Below, piece by piece: positions 1 through 26,420 of a stretch of DNA of 64,000 nucleotides. Position 1 is the first letter of the stretch; the number at the start of each line of letters is the position of its first letter. The DNA lies in NCBI RefSeq assembly GCF_021018895.1, contig NC_079369.1, positions 7,166,694-7,230,693 of the forward strand, read 5' to 3'. The DNA comes from Seriola aureovittata. Lineage: Eukaryota; Chordata; Actinopteri; Carangiformes; Carangidae. The notes under the pieces are model-generated. The model was not told the origin of the DNA. It made no database searches and saw only the letters and a program-made list of their open reading frames with translations. The position numbers were made by a program, and so were the translations under genes.

Positions 1-886
1 TAACTGCCTGTGAGTAGGTATCCAGTCATTTCCTGACACTATATTTTACACTTCTGTATGTAAAAATTTAGTAGCGAATTAAAGATGGAACAGATATATT
101 GCAACATCAGAATACAAACGTTGACCTAATTTTAACAGGCAACGTTATCAATTAAAAGTTATAATGTTATAAGCGGGAAAAGTTAATGCGCAGAAGCAGG
201 TCGACCGCATGCACTGAGCATGTATTGAGCATGTATTGTGCGCCAATGGGAAGTGGCAGTTTGGAGGCTGTGCTTTAACACGCCCCACACCTCAACCACG
301 AGGTTCATCACCATGAGAGCTCTGCTGCTCCTAATGTGTCAGTGACAAACACACCAGCAATTCGATGTACTAATTTAAATCTATCTAAAGTTATTTTATC
401 AACGAGTTGAATTTGCATCTGTCGGATTTCGCTTAAACCGATTTTATTTAAATACGTATTATAACGTGAATAGAAACTACTTGCTATTGGCCTATTCTGG
501 GTAAAGTCAGCAACAAGTGGCCTTACTAACAGTCACGATCTGACAGGAGTCAAATCTGAACACTTTGAGGCCACTTTCTTTGGTTACCCAGGCTGTCGGG
601 TTCCACCTGCTCAACAAGGCCGATGGGGACAAGCCAAAACAAGTTGGCCTGCAAACTGTTTATCACCGAATCCTTTAAGCCGCACAGCTCCCATCGCAAT
701 ACACGTTTGTTTAAATGTCATTGTCCCGTAAATGACAGCCCACCGAGACACAAAAGCAGCCACGCGGACCTCATGTCACGGGAGCTTATGAACCGTTGCT
801 AGCTAGTAAGCAGCAACTTAGCACGTTAGCTTCGAACCTTTAGCAGCAGCTTGACTAAAACCTAAAACGCAGATATTGATTTTTAC
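1..886 (-). other. serbp1 intron 1 (partial)
   Basis: This stretch lies downstream, on the minus strand, of the serbp1 exon 1 donor (GTAAAA read on minus at 886-881). I see no further serbp1 exon, tRNA or clear repeat in it. The next coding exons must lie beyond the left edge. Confidence 0.6.
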
Positions 887-1145
887 CATCTTTCTTGAGT
901 GGGACGGGTGCCTGGGTCTCCTCCTTCTTATCGGCTAGTGGAACCTTTCTGTCTTTTTGGGACTCCTTTTTCGGCTGCTTGGCAGCCTGGGCTGCAGTCT
1001 TGGCGGCACCAGGAGCAGAAGCCTCCTTCTTCTTCTTCACTTCGGCTTGCTTCAGCAGCTCAAAGGGATCCGACTCGTCGTCAAATAACTGGTCGAACCG
1101 ATTGGTTATGGCACAGCCAAAACCTTCTTGCATTTGTCCGGGCAT
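887..1145 (-). CDS. serbp1: SERPINE1 mRNA-binding protein 1, first coding exon (partial gene)
   Basis: SERBP1 is a cytoplasmic, largely disordered RNA- and ribosome-binding protein linked to mRNA stability and dormant 80S ribosomes. The exon opens [20 protein letters not shown] and continues with [15 protein letters not shown], nearly identical to the N terminus of vertebrate SERBP1. A Lys/Ala-rich stretch follows, then KESQKDRK and [15 protein letters not shown], the conserved end of exon 1. The paralogue HABP4 fits less well because it lacks the MPG start. The ATG is at 1145-1143. After LKKD plus one base of the Gly codon a GTAAAA donor follows, so the exon is 259 nt and ends in phase 1. 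The RGG-rich remainder is outside the window. Fish may have two copies (a/b), which one exon cannot separate. Confidence 0.93.
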
Positions 1146-1400
1146 GATGGCGCCCCTTCAGCAGGATTTTCCTCCGATTCTACGAGGCTTGGTGCGAACA
1201 CTTCGCTAGATGAAGCCACAAGATGGCTGGGAAAAGGACCTTCTTCTCTTCCGGCGCGATAGACATCCGGGACCTCGGAGCTGGTGCGGGTGGGGCGTGT
1301 AGTTCTTTCAGAGCGATCAGTAATGGACCTGGATACAGGACACGTTAATGGAAAAACTACACTACCCACAATGCCGTTCTCGCCAGTGTTTCCAGCCTCT
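1146..1400 (-). promoter_or_regulatory. serbp1 promoter / 5' UTR region with CpGs
   Basis: GC- and CpG-enriched sequence directly upstream of the serbp1 ATG. Visible motifs are a YY1-like AAGATGGCT (1220-1228, plus), an ETS-like CTTCCGG (1248-1254) and ACTACACTACCCA (1356-1368, plus), an exact fit to the ACTAYRNNNCCCR promoter element bound by the ZNF143/THAP11 machinery. All three are typical of TATA-less housekeeping promoters. The transcription start is not resolved. Confidence 0.5.
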
Positions 1401-3600
1401 GTGAAGCCAAGCATGGGTGCCCTCGTACACACTCTTGTTTTGACTCCTCGCGAAAACCTCCTCAGACCTGCTGTTCCACAACACTGGATCAGCTTTAAAA
1501 CCTAAATATGGCTCAAATACTCCGTCACCTATGTTTTATACCGCGTTAATATCTTTGCAAACCTCAGCCGACAGCATGTTCTCATGTTAGCTGCCATTAC
1601 ATTTTATGTTAGAATACAAAATAAAGAGAAATTACTGTCAAAATCTTCAGCAAAGTTCCACACAGTGGACAGACTGTCCTGACATTTAGATGTGGCTCAG
1701 AATAAGTATTCACACTACACTGAGCCCCATGCTCTTTTTAAACCCTGCAATGTAGTGCTAGTGTAAACAACATGTCACATTTGCATGTAGATATGGAGTT
1801 AGCACCACTCCTTGGGGTAATATAACCTGATCCATATCGAATGTGGTTCTGTAGATAAGAGTGAAAACATGATGAGAGGGACCAGTAGGATATAGGAATA
1901 TATAACCGATAGGTTACAGGAAACATAATTTCACCATTTCTCAGCACAATCTGCTTGATGCTGGGGCAGGGGGAGATGAGTTAACAACACAGGGTAGTGA
2001 GTTGCAGTTTGTTTGTGAATGCACACATTTGTTCAACATGATTTATATGCTCTGTTTCAGGTAGGCTACAGTCTTTATCAGTTTCGAATGTTATCAGCAT
2101 GTGTCTGTTTATGCATAAGTCAGTCTGTTTGTTTATTAGACATACAGGCTATCTGAGATATCTCCAAAAGACGTTGACGACAAAAGAAATCTAAGAAATC
2201 TTTAAATGTAGTTGGTGCACAGATAAAGTATCTTTGGAAGGTGACCATTAAATGATTGATAAAGTCAGTTGTGAAACAGCATTTCATTTGGTATTTTAGC
2301 AGATAATCAAAAGACATAAAGGAAAAAACACTAATTCTTAGCGATTGCAGGTTTGAAAGTTGGAGAATTGCTCATTGCTGGTGGAAGTTTGTGCTCAGTA
2401 AAGTGTCTGAGCACTATGAGCTATGTCTTCCTGATAACTTTCATCATAAACAGGAAACGCAATTCACCTTTACTACACAAACGTCACTCTCTGTCATTTC
2501 AACTTGAAATTCCCTAGTGTCCTCAGAATTTTACAGTGCCACATCTAAATCCTAATGGAGATCAACAAAATATTATCCCTACTTTTTAGATTTTTTAAAG
2601 GTTTTTAGAAAAGAAAAACATTCACAAAGGATGCTTTATCCTGGAATCTTAAAATTTTCGCATGCCTCAACCCAGCAAAGTTAGTTTTTAAAACGTGGGC
2701 TAACATATTGGAATATCAATCCCCAGAGAAAGGCACTCAGCCTGAATGTCTCATTGATCATTGATGGTATTTTGGGAGTTGTGGGTGCTGGTGTTTGACC
2801 TTAAAAGGACAGTCAAACCCTGCCAGCTGTTGGGCTTGTGTACATGAGTGATTGTCAGGGAGACAAAATGACTCAAAGCATGTAAGACCCGTTTAAATAG
2901 TTGCACTCATTCATAATCCGTCTGCATCTCATTTTGTAGCAAAGATACAAATGTACAATTACATTATTTACATCCCTACTTGTATTTACACTCAGTAGAG
3001 ACAACCAAATACAAACAGGATTGAAAGTTATTAAATACTGGTTTTGGGTTCGTACAGTGAGTCTGAACAATGGTGTCTCTGTCTGCTGATTTGTCCCCAG
3101 CTTTATCACTGAGTTTTTCAGCTTTATTAAATCATCATACAGGAACTAGTATGCAGCACCTGAAAATCATGTGATATTACGTGATATACATTTTCAGTCT
3201 TGGTCCAAAACTGCATCTTCTGAAAGTGAAATATTGCATTCAGTATGTTGGTTAATATTAGCCTAATTAATACTACAAATAGTATTGACATCTTTGCACA
3301 CATTACTCTCCATTTGGATTTTATTGGAATCAAGGTTAATCCTCAAAAATGACAGTGATTGAGGGGTTTAATTATATACAAACTATGTTTAATTACAGAG
3401 TGCTTGGATTTTTGTGCAACATTACTTTTTTCCTTTTTTTTTGTTTTATTTTGTTAATATCAGAATGAGTTTGTTTTGCTGGCATTTGGGCTTCAGTGCT
3501 ATTCTCACACAGCCGTGATAATGGCCATTCATGCATTCAGTTTAAGGTGAGAGGTGACCTCGAAAGCAATAGGCTAAATTATTTTCTGAATGTCTCTATC
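1401..3600. other. Intergenic, no gene seen
   Basis: AT-rich DNA between the serbp1 promoter and the small plus-strand ORF. Only short ORFs without recognisable similarity occur, and I recognise no repeat family or RNA gene. A T-rich tract lies near 3425-3460. Confidence 0.5.
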
Positions 3601-3710
3601 TCGCGTTACTGAAGTGGTCCAACCCACATGGAAGATGCCACTCGCACTGACAGTCCCTCCTGAACGCACTTTGGGAACTCAGACCGATCATCGTCCCTGC
3701 GCATCCTGAG

Positions 3711-4097
3711 ATGACATCTCCAGTCAACAAAGCCATGATAGAGTCCTACGCGCTCATGGTTATGGTCATGGGCACTTTTTTCGTCTATTTCTGCGGGATG
3801 GTTTGGGCTTTTTGCAACCCGAAACTGAGCGGGGCAGAGGAGGAGTGCGGGACTGGGAAACAAGCAGAGGAACCCGGGGACGTCTGCTGCGCTGCGGATC
3901 CCCCGGAGCGGAATTACAGGTGTGCCTGTGCGCATGTGCCGCCGGCACCGCCGTACACCGCTGAGGCGCTCAAACAGACGGCTTATGTTAACTTCTGGCA
4001 TGACACTGACAGTCTGCTGTCAGATTGCACTGCATTTTGTCGTGAGGATCATGGCATTAACAACCAGATCGGATATAGTCCCTCCTGCACCGCATAG
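3711..4097 (+). CDS. Unrecognised small single-pass membrane protein (hypothetical)
   Basis: A 128-codon ORF from ATG 3711 to TAG 4097. The first in-frame stop upstream is the TGA at 3648-3650, and no in-frame ATG lies between, so this start is the natural one. Residues 12-33 (from YALMVMVMGTFFVYFCGMVW) are hydrophobic and read as one membrane segment. The short N-terminal side has a few polar residues. The C-terminal side is Cys-, Pro- and acid-rich, with CC, CAC and CTAFC motifs. Local sequence is GC- and CpG-rich compared with its flanks, as expected for a small coding exon with its own promoter. A donor-like CAG|GTGTGC near 3917 leaves room for a spliced form. I do not recognise the family and assign no function. 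An AATAAA at 4427-4432 could end this transcript inside the hsd17b7 3' UTR on the other strand. Confidence 0.5.
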   Translation: MTSPVNKAMIESYALMVMVMGTFFVYFCGMVWAFCNPKLSGAEEECGTGKQAEEPGDVCCAADPPERNYRCACAHVPPAPPYTAEALKQTAYVNFWHDTDSLLSDCTAFCREDHGINNQIGYSPSCTA

Positions 4098-4199
4098 GCT
4101 GAAAGGCTGGTGACCTATCCCACTATCCATATATGTGTTGTTCTCATCATATAATATCATACTTTAGAGTGAATGGGAGTAAAGAAGAGGGGTATGAAA

Positions 4200-4494
4200 A
4201 CGGGCAATGCTCAGTTTTATTTTAAACTCTTTACCAAACAAGACATTTTATTTTGAGCCTGATACACATACAGGTGGAAACAGCAAATCAAACTTACAGA
4301 GTCACTGTATCTTGTTCACCCCTGCTTTCAGTTCTGGCTTGCATGTTGCTGAGCATGAAGAATGTTATTATAGCGAAGTCTGACATCCAGTGTAAATGTT
4401 GCTCCCAAGTGACCTGTGAGACAGGAATAAAGCTCTCTCCATCCAGGCACTGTGTGCAGCAAGATGATCCAGATCCTGCAGGACCACTGTGGGA
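4200..4494 (-). other. hsd17b7 3' UTR with candidate poly(A) signals
   Basis: The minus strand carries AATAAA at 4252-4247 and again at 4221-4216, downstream of the hsd17b7 stop. Either would give a short 3' UTR of roughly 260-300 nt. A plus-strand AATAAA lies in the same interval (4427-4432), so two convergent transcripts could overlap here. Confidence 0.45.
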
Positions 4495-7314
4495 TTATTG
4501 TTGCTTTTCCTTCAGTTTCTTCCTCACTTCACTTTCTAGATGCAATAATTTCTCATACAAAACCTCAGATGTTTCCAAATCAATATCCATCTGCAAAGAA
4601 GAACAGAAGACACATAACTCATTATGTGAACTATTTTACGAGACAATTTAAACATTTTTTAAGCACAGTATACTTTGCCTTACCTTACGTGGTTGTGTGT
4701 AGTTGCTGCCCAGTCCAGACGTTAAGCTGTGGTACTTGACTTGTGGGTCCAGTGATTCAGGCTTTTGCTTAAACAACCAGAACTAGAAGACAGAGCAGCA
4801 TTTCTGAATTAATCTGTATTAAACTGTGTACGAAAATTAGAAATTTAGTTGCACATACCAGGGCTTCAGCTCCATTATAAGGTGTCAGGGTGAAAGTATT
4901 GGTGAACATTCGTATCTGTGATCATGTAAGACAGATTCAGATATAAAACAAATACCCCCCAAAACTGGTTTTATACTGATTTTAGACACACAACATATAG
5001 ACAATCAAGACTAACTGGAAGGACAGGTATGTGTAAGTTATTTGCACTGTGAGAGTTGCACTCACAAGCCAGAAAATAGGCATTAGCAGGGTCCAGAGGA
5101 ATGCTGGGAAGGAGGGCAGGATGCCGTAGGTCAGACTGGTCATCACAAAACCAGGACAAATCACAGATGAGTACAGACCCTAGAGAGCAAAAGGGCAGTA
5201 CAGTCATCAATATCCTCAGAGGCTCGGGTGATACACAGCATGTGCAGTGTGTGTGAGCTGACCTGTTTGTTGTAGTGTGTGTTGAGCGCCAGGCTGAGCA
5301 GGTCGGAGGCATATTTGGAGGAGCTGTAGGGCTGGGTGCCCCTCTGGTGCTGTATGTCCTCATGGTAAAAGGCTGAGCGGTGAGCGTTACTGGAGGAGGT
5401 CCAGATCAGCTGCGAGGTCCGACCTGCGTTACACAGAACTGGCTCCAGCTCCCTGATCTGGGCCATAACACAGGGGGAACTCCACAGTATTAGAGTGCTC
5501 ATCCTAACAAGTCACTGAGGCTCAGTGTCATCCTTAAATAACAAAACATGCTGTTGTTTCCAATTTGATGGAATCAGACAGGCTGTTGATTTGAATCAAC
5601 AAAATTTTAATTAAATTTAGAAACTTGGTTGATGTATGTGAGATATTACTGTATCTTAGTCATGTTTTCACTTGTACATTACATATAACTTAAACTGATT
5701 AATTAAGAGATAGATTTTAAGCAACAACAACAATGATATGCCGTCTCTTCCCATGTAGATGCAACGATATTCCTTTCAGAGTCCTTAAACTAATCAACAA
5801 GGTTAAATTCCTATGTTTCACCAAAGATTTATCACTTTTACTCCAACTGTCTGACTGTCCAACTGTAAAAGGAATTAAACTATGTGTGAATACAACAGCA
5901 AAGGTGAATCTGTAATGTATTAAAAGTGTAAACAGGAACTGACAAGATTTCTCTTTGATGGCAACACGTCAGAATTCACCTGCAAACGCACAGTAAGCAG
6001 AACAGTGTCCGCAGTGAGTGACCTCATGGGTAGGACAGTACGTACTGTTAATTTTTAATGAGCATCGGTACTAAGTGACAGACAGATCCAGTATCACCTA
6101 TTTCTGTTCCAAGGGCAAACAGCTGACAGGAGAACTGAAGGAAATATGCTTTTGTACAATGTGTTACACGTGAATCAGACCAAAATACCAACTTATCAGT
6201 TTGACAAAGTACCAGTGACTCACTAGAAGGAAGTGACCAAAGAGGTTGGTGGCAAAAACGTCTTGCAAGCCATCAGAGGTGACACTGTCCTTCTGCGTCA
6301 GAATCCCCTCGCCAGTGGCAAACATGGTGATGATATTGCTGAAATGAAAGCATTATAGAAATGTGAGCTCTGGAAATGCAGCATGGGAAATAGATGACAG
6401 AAGAATTCAAAGTTATAAAGTATTGTCCTTTATATACTACACAGTGACATGGAGGAGCTTCAGGAGTCAGGAACATCTCAAATCAACAATGTACCTGGAG
6501 AAGAGGCCTCTGAAAAAGGCCTTTACATCAAACTGTGGGTTTGGCATGATGCCTGCATTGAGGTAGAGGTAATCCAGTCGGTTATATCTGCAAGTGACAA
6601 GCAGAGACATGGATATTTTATCCTGCAGATTTCTAAACGCACCTGAAGAACCAGTAACATAATCTGCTCAGTAATTACTTTGGGTGTGTGAATGTGTATT
6701 TGACTTTGATGCAGCTGTGAGTCCATCCTCCCACCTGAGTTTAACTTCGTGTGCAGCGCTGATGATGGAGGAGATGCTGCTGGTGTCCATCTGCAGCAGG
6801 GCCACCTGAGCTGTGGGGTGAGAGGTGAGGAGGGCAGAGCGAGCAGCCTGAGCCCGACGCATGTTCCTGCAGGCCAGACACAGCTGCAGACCCTCAGTGT
6901 CCTGGGAGAGGAGACGCTCACAAAGTGCCAGGCCAATGCCACTGCAAGGAAATGCATTCCTGAACACTTACTACTGTTATTACTCCAGCACCAGGCATTT
7001 CAAGATAATAGCACGTAAAACAGACCAAAATAATCTTGTTTATTACAAATTAATGTACTGTAAATAACACAATCCTGACGTGATTTTGACTAGAATTCTG
7101 CCAGGAGAGAGATTTCAGGAAGTCTAATGAATAAATAAATAACATAAATTATACAATCAAATAGCCAACAGGTAAAATTTTCTTATAGCTCATAAAGATC
7201 TTAAAGGAAAGTTATGAATACTTAACATTTAAGATGCCAAATTTCAAGTAAAATAAATAACAATAAATACAGACTTTACCTATTTGCTCCTGTCACCAAA
7301 ACCACCTTGTTCAT
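4495..7314 (-). CDS. hsd17b7: 17-beta-hydroxysteroid dehydrogenase 7 / 3-keto-steroid reductase
   Basis: HSD17B7 is an NADPH-dependent short-chain dehydrogenase of the ER membrane. It reduces the 3-keto group of zymosterone-type intermediates in cholesterol synthesis and can convert estrone to estradiol. Exons (minus): 7280-7314, 6735-6941, 6495-6587, 6224-6338, 5263-5457, 5066-5179, 4859-4915, 4684-4782, 4495-4590. They join in frame to 336 aa (human 341). The Rossmann motif TGANSGIG (residues 8-15) is split by intron 1. NAG lies at 91-93, the catalytic YSSSK at 194-198 after LIWTSSS, and a hydrophobic segment at about 232-253 (YGILPSF to LLMPIFWL) matches the human membrane region. The C terminus ([13 protein letters not shown]) is diverged but alignable. 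All introns are GT-AG. It sits tail-to-head behind ddr2 and convergent to the small plus-strand ORF. No break or missing catalytic residue is seen. Confidence 0.95.
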
Positions 7315-7560
7315 CTTTTCAGGTCCAAACTGGAAACAAACTACAGAAAACGGTCAAATGTTCTCTCAATGCAACAAGTTTTCTGTCTGGTCCATGCAAT
7401 GTTATTCTTCACTCTTCACTCCACCTCCAGGCTGTGATTGGGCGCAACAGCAGGGCCCAGCCAATGAGATCCTAACACCAGTCAGCTGAGCTTCAAGGAC
7501 CACCCCCATAGTATGGATTATTCAGCTCACTCCTATGAATAAGACAAGAGCTCACAAAGA
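7315..7560 (-). promoter_or_regulatory. hsd17b7 promoter with two CCAAT boxes
   Basis: The gap of about 250 bp between the hsd17b7 ATG and the probable ddr2 poly(A) site must hold the hsd17b7 promoter. It contains ATTGG (7437-7441, CCAAT on minus) and CCAAT (7461-7465, plus), 24 bp apart. A C-rich CCACCCCCA (about 7500-7508) resembles a sterol regulatory element only weakly. Cholesterol-synthesis promoters typically pair SREBP sites with NF-Y CCAAT boxes, so the arrangement is plausible but unproven. Confidence 0.4.
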
Positions 7561-7564
7561 GATA

Positions 7565-9304
7565 GACATCCCTGTTTCAATTTTATTTGTATTTTGTCTA
7601 TCAATGTACAACTTTTGTTTTAAGTATATAAAAACATTCTCACTGAACATTTGAGTACAAAGATGTAATAAAACTAAACAAATCAGGAAATTTGTCAGGG
7701 TGCAATAACATCTTTACATCTGCCTCTAACACTGAGAAGATTGTAAATGACATGAAAAGATTTTTTTATTCAATGAGAATCACCACATGCTTCACAAACA
7801 CCCAGATTTGTCCCCTAACCAAATATTATATATAACAGATTTGTACAGATTTGTTTGCCCAGCTTGCAAAGTACAGAAAGATAAGACTGACTTCCACATA
7901 TAGGTTGACACATCATGCATTAGGGCGGACATGAGTGTCTTTTAAGTACGAGGTAAGTGGGACAAAGGCCTCTGATAAGAGTTCAGAACCTGTAAATGCA
8001 GCTGATCAGGCTGAAACAGTGGTATGCAGTATGAAGTTCAAGCTATTAGAGTAAAACACAGAATTATTCCATATGGGGGAAAAAAAAAAAAAAAAAACAG
8101 AAAAGATGAAGAAAGGATCCAGCTAATATATGAGCGAATATAAACCACTGTGAAAGTGATCGGTAGCAGTCATACCAGTTCTTTGGTTCCAATGAAACAC
8201 GTGATGTAAAGTGAATATTCCCATTTCCTCCTCTACATTCCTGATTTAAAAGACTATTTACCTTCTATTTAACATGTTCAACATCCACAACACACTTAGT
8301 AACATCTCTCCACTGATACAGACTGTAAACATACTGTTGAACCAACATAGCACATGGCCAAAACACAGCCCGGATTCCTGATTTTGCAGTTTGCACTGGA
8401 GAAAAAAAAAATATATATAAATGTATTCTGTATTCTGTTTGTTTGGTGTGAAAATCCAAAGTTTCAGAACATTACTGAATCAAATCAAATATGATACTCC
8501 ACACACATCAGTTTAAAGAGCATATTAATACACACATATATAAACAAAACATAAACAGAACAAACACATATGAACATATAAATATAAAGTACAAAATATT
8601 GATATTTGAGATTTAGACTTATCTATTGAAAATACACAGTCATATACACATCATGTTCAAATCACTGTAGGAAAACTGCAGGGAGATGAGAAAGACTGAG
8701 TTACTTAATATTCTGATTTAAGACGTGGATTTTGTCTGAGCAACTGAGATGAAATACTTGAAATATAATGAAATGTAACAGTAATGGTTTGCTGCACTTT
8801 TCCCTTCTACATTCAAGCAGTCCTCCAGAAGAAAACACAAGACAGTTCTTCAACAACGTTTCATAAGTTTGTAACATGGGGAACTTTAAACTCATATTAA
8901 CAAATGAAATTAAAATATATTTTTAAAAGTGCCGAATGTCACTTGCTACATGTAATTTTGGCTTCCGCAACACATATGTGTGTCAGGGTTGGTGCACTAT
9001 AAAACAGAATAGATTTTCCTAAGAATACCTGTATGCCTATAAAAACATCTTAGCCAGCGTGATTGTGCTAATTAAACTCAAACGGACACACACAAAATGT
9101 CTCTGGTAGTCCATCTTTGTAGTGTGTTAAGTCCATGGAACAGTGTTTCCCAAATTGTAGCTCGTAGCCCACAGGTGGCTCTCACCTTTTTAATCTACTG
9201 AAACAAGACAGCTTAAACCTGGAGTGTGTCTGCTACTCTTGTTAAGCACCATTTCTTCCAGAGATGAGCAGACTGGGAATCACTGTCTTAAACATAGCCC
9301 TGGC
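7565..9304 (-). other. ddr2 3' UTR
   Basis: AT-rich DNA of about 1.7 kb downstream of the ddr2 stop without another gene. A minus-strand AATAAA at 7587-7582 is the last good poly(A) signal before the hsd17b7 promoter. A run of A's (about 8081-8098, plus) and several AT-rich stretches occur. The end point is inferred; earlier poly(A) signals could give shorter forms. Confidence 0.45.
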
Positions 9305-24030
<14,726 letters not shown>

Positions 24031-24034
<4 letters not shown>

Positions 24035-24045
24035 CCCAAACACAT
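24031..24045 (-). promoter_or_regulatory. Four-codon uORF overlapping the ddr2 start codon
   Basis: On the minus strand, 11 nt upstream of the ddr2 ATG in another frame, an ATG (24045-24043) opens ATG TGT TTG GGA TGA. Its TGA (24033-24031) shares two bases with the ddr2 ATG (24034-24032), giving ATGA. It lies in the coding exon's 32-nt 5' UTR part (24035-24066), so any transcript using this acceptor carries it. Confidence 0.8.
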
Positions 24046-25206
24046 GCACAGAGACAAGCTTCCAATCTGAAAGACAAGATGGAAACACAAAATGTCAGTG
24101 ACACAGTTTAATATATAGCTCGACCACAAGGATAAAACCGTTAAAAATAGTTTGGTATATAAGGTGCAGCATGAACACATTTTAATTTGTATTTACTCCT
24201 CTGTATTCATGGGAACCAAACATTTGTGTAGATATATAAGGGGAAAATTGGGGTTTAATTAGAAGCATGTTTTTATTTCACTCAATAAAAGACATAATAA
24301 TTGCCACCTACCAGTGGAATTTCCATTAATTCACTGCTTTATCACACTATGAGAAAAGGCCTATTAAATTCTAACTGTGGTGATATTTCAGTATCAGTCG
24401 TACACGACAGAATAGTCTCAGTTCATATTCAATTAAAATGCAGGTTTCTATTTTGTAAGTTTTCATAACGCACATTAACTGTTGGAATAAATGATGAACG
24501 AGTGAATGAATAAATGAAACGACAAATGATGGCGGAAGAGGGGAAAGAGACACTGAGACACTGAGTCACAGACATGACTTCAGCTGGACAGACGCAGCGC
24601 CAACAAGCCGCCTCCAACTGACCACTTAGTCCAACAGCAGAGAAAAACAACTAGCTTCAACTCGTTTCTGTCCATATTTCATTTATGATTTCACTGCACT
24701 AATCTAGAAGCACAAAAACAATGGACAAACAAGTAAATGCGGACATCTTTGTTAGCTTCGCGTAAAAACTTTGCTTATTAAATGTTTACATTGGGAATAA
24801 AAGATTTCTCTCTCTGACATTTGCTTCACCTTGTGTTGTTATCTGATCGTTGCCAAGTTAACTACTGGGAAAGTCAACTGGGGCATTTTTACTGCTGCTC
24901 AAAGTCTCTGTTATATAACTGAGGGTCGTTTTAATTGTTCACGTCATGTTAATCACAACTTCTGTAACAGAATTATACAGACACCTCTCATTTCTGATAT
25001 TAGTTAGAAAGAAACTTGTTTTTTTTTAATGCTTTCTTGATATTTTAGCTACTGTGTAATGATTGTGAATATTTATTGTTGTACAGGCAACAGGCCCCAA
25101 TTTAAATACTAAAAGACATGGCCAAAGCAGGGTTATCTAAACCCAATTACACGTGACACAAAACAAAACTACCAGAGCACTGTGGGAATTTTCACAAGAC
25201 ACGAGA

Positions 25207-25209
<3 letters not shown>

Positions 25210-25276
<67 letters not shown>
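25210..25276. repeat. (TG)n microsatellite, about 33 units
   Basis: Uninterrupted TG array on plus. Confidence 0.97.
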
Positions 25277-25278
<2 letters not shown>

Positions 25279-26299
25279 GACATTTCCTGGTGTTCATCAC
25301 TGGCCAAAAACAACATTTTCCTGACATCTCTCCATTGAAATAACAGAAGAATCAGCAGGATGGCGCTCAGACCTCTAGCACTTGGGTCTGGACAATAGGA
25401 CGAGACTGGGCCACAGTACAAGCCCTCATTCACATACGGTTAAATCAGCTGTCAATGGCTGTACTGTATTATAACAGCCCTATTCCTAAAATCTCATATA
25501 CATTGGGCCTCCACCAGCAGTAACATTGTCTGCTAACACTCCAGTTGACCTCTGTCCAAATGAACCTCTGACATATATGAAATGCAGGTTCACATCTGCT
25601 GCAATCTGTCCATGGGAAACAAATCCAGACGTGTTGATTTTGAGGTCATGCCCAAATTTACTTTATTTTTGAATAGCATTGGTAAACTTGTAAAGATACC
25701 TGATATTAAATAACAAATTCCTCAGCTGGATTGGACATGTGCATTTGGAAATATAACACTAATCTTTCTTTAATTAAGAAGTGCTCAAGGATACCTTTAA
25801 AGTAAACCTGTAGTAAAAATGACCTCAAACTCAAAACACTCTCGTGCGACCAGTGTTGATGAATTTTGTGGCACTAATTACAACCTGACTTGCCTCTTTC
25901 TTTGTGTCCCCTACATATAATATCACTGCTTTTCTTGCTTCCATTTCCTGCAGCTTCAGGTTACAGCCACTTCCCACTGAGACCCCTTTACTAAACTTAA
26001 CTCCTCTTGGCTTTTCATAGCTAATGAAACACAAACACCCGATGGCTTGTGTGCATTTGGAAGTCAAAAATATGTTTACCATGTGCTGGCCAACATTTAT
26101 GTAAAGGCTGCTTGTGTTGTATAAGGGAGGAGAATTGACCTTTGGTTCTACATCTGGAGACTCTCAAAGGACCATACTGCTGTGTGTCTGCATGTTTTAG
26201 CTCATTTACTGCAAATCACAGACTTTTTACAGTAGTGCTCACCATTTAGCAAAGCATGCTATAACTGGAGATGGTGGGCAGTCTCTCAGTTGTCAACAA

Positions 26300-26420
26300 T
26301 TTTGGTCCAGAGTGAAATATATCCAAAATGACTGGCTTGATGACCGTAATACGTAGCATAGACGTAAATGGTTCCCAGAGGATGAATTCTTCTGACTCTG
26401 GTGTTCCCTCCACTTCTCAT
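26300..26420 (+). repeat. Fragment of a dispersed repeat family (copy 1)
   Basis: Contains TTTTGGTCCAGAGTGAAATA and GGTTCCCAGAGGATGAAT, matching the order of parts in the fuller copies at 31895 and 39375. Confidence 0.5.

Noticed and set aside
895..1209. 104-residue plus-strand ORF
   Set aside because: It is antisense to serbp1 exon 1, whose coding frame is clear.
4253..4651. 132-residue plus-strand ORF
   Set aside because: It begins with TTG and is antisense to the last hsd17b7 exon and 3' UTR.
6523..6957. 144-residue minus-strand ORF
   Set aside because: It runs through hsd17b7 exons 2 and 3 and the intron in a wrong frame.
7497..7510. Sterol regulatory element for hsd17b7
   Set aside because: Only about 7 of 10 positions fit the consensus, so it is not called as a feature of its own.
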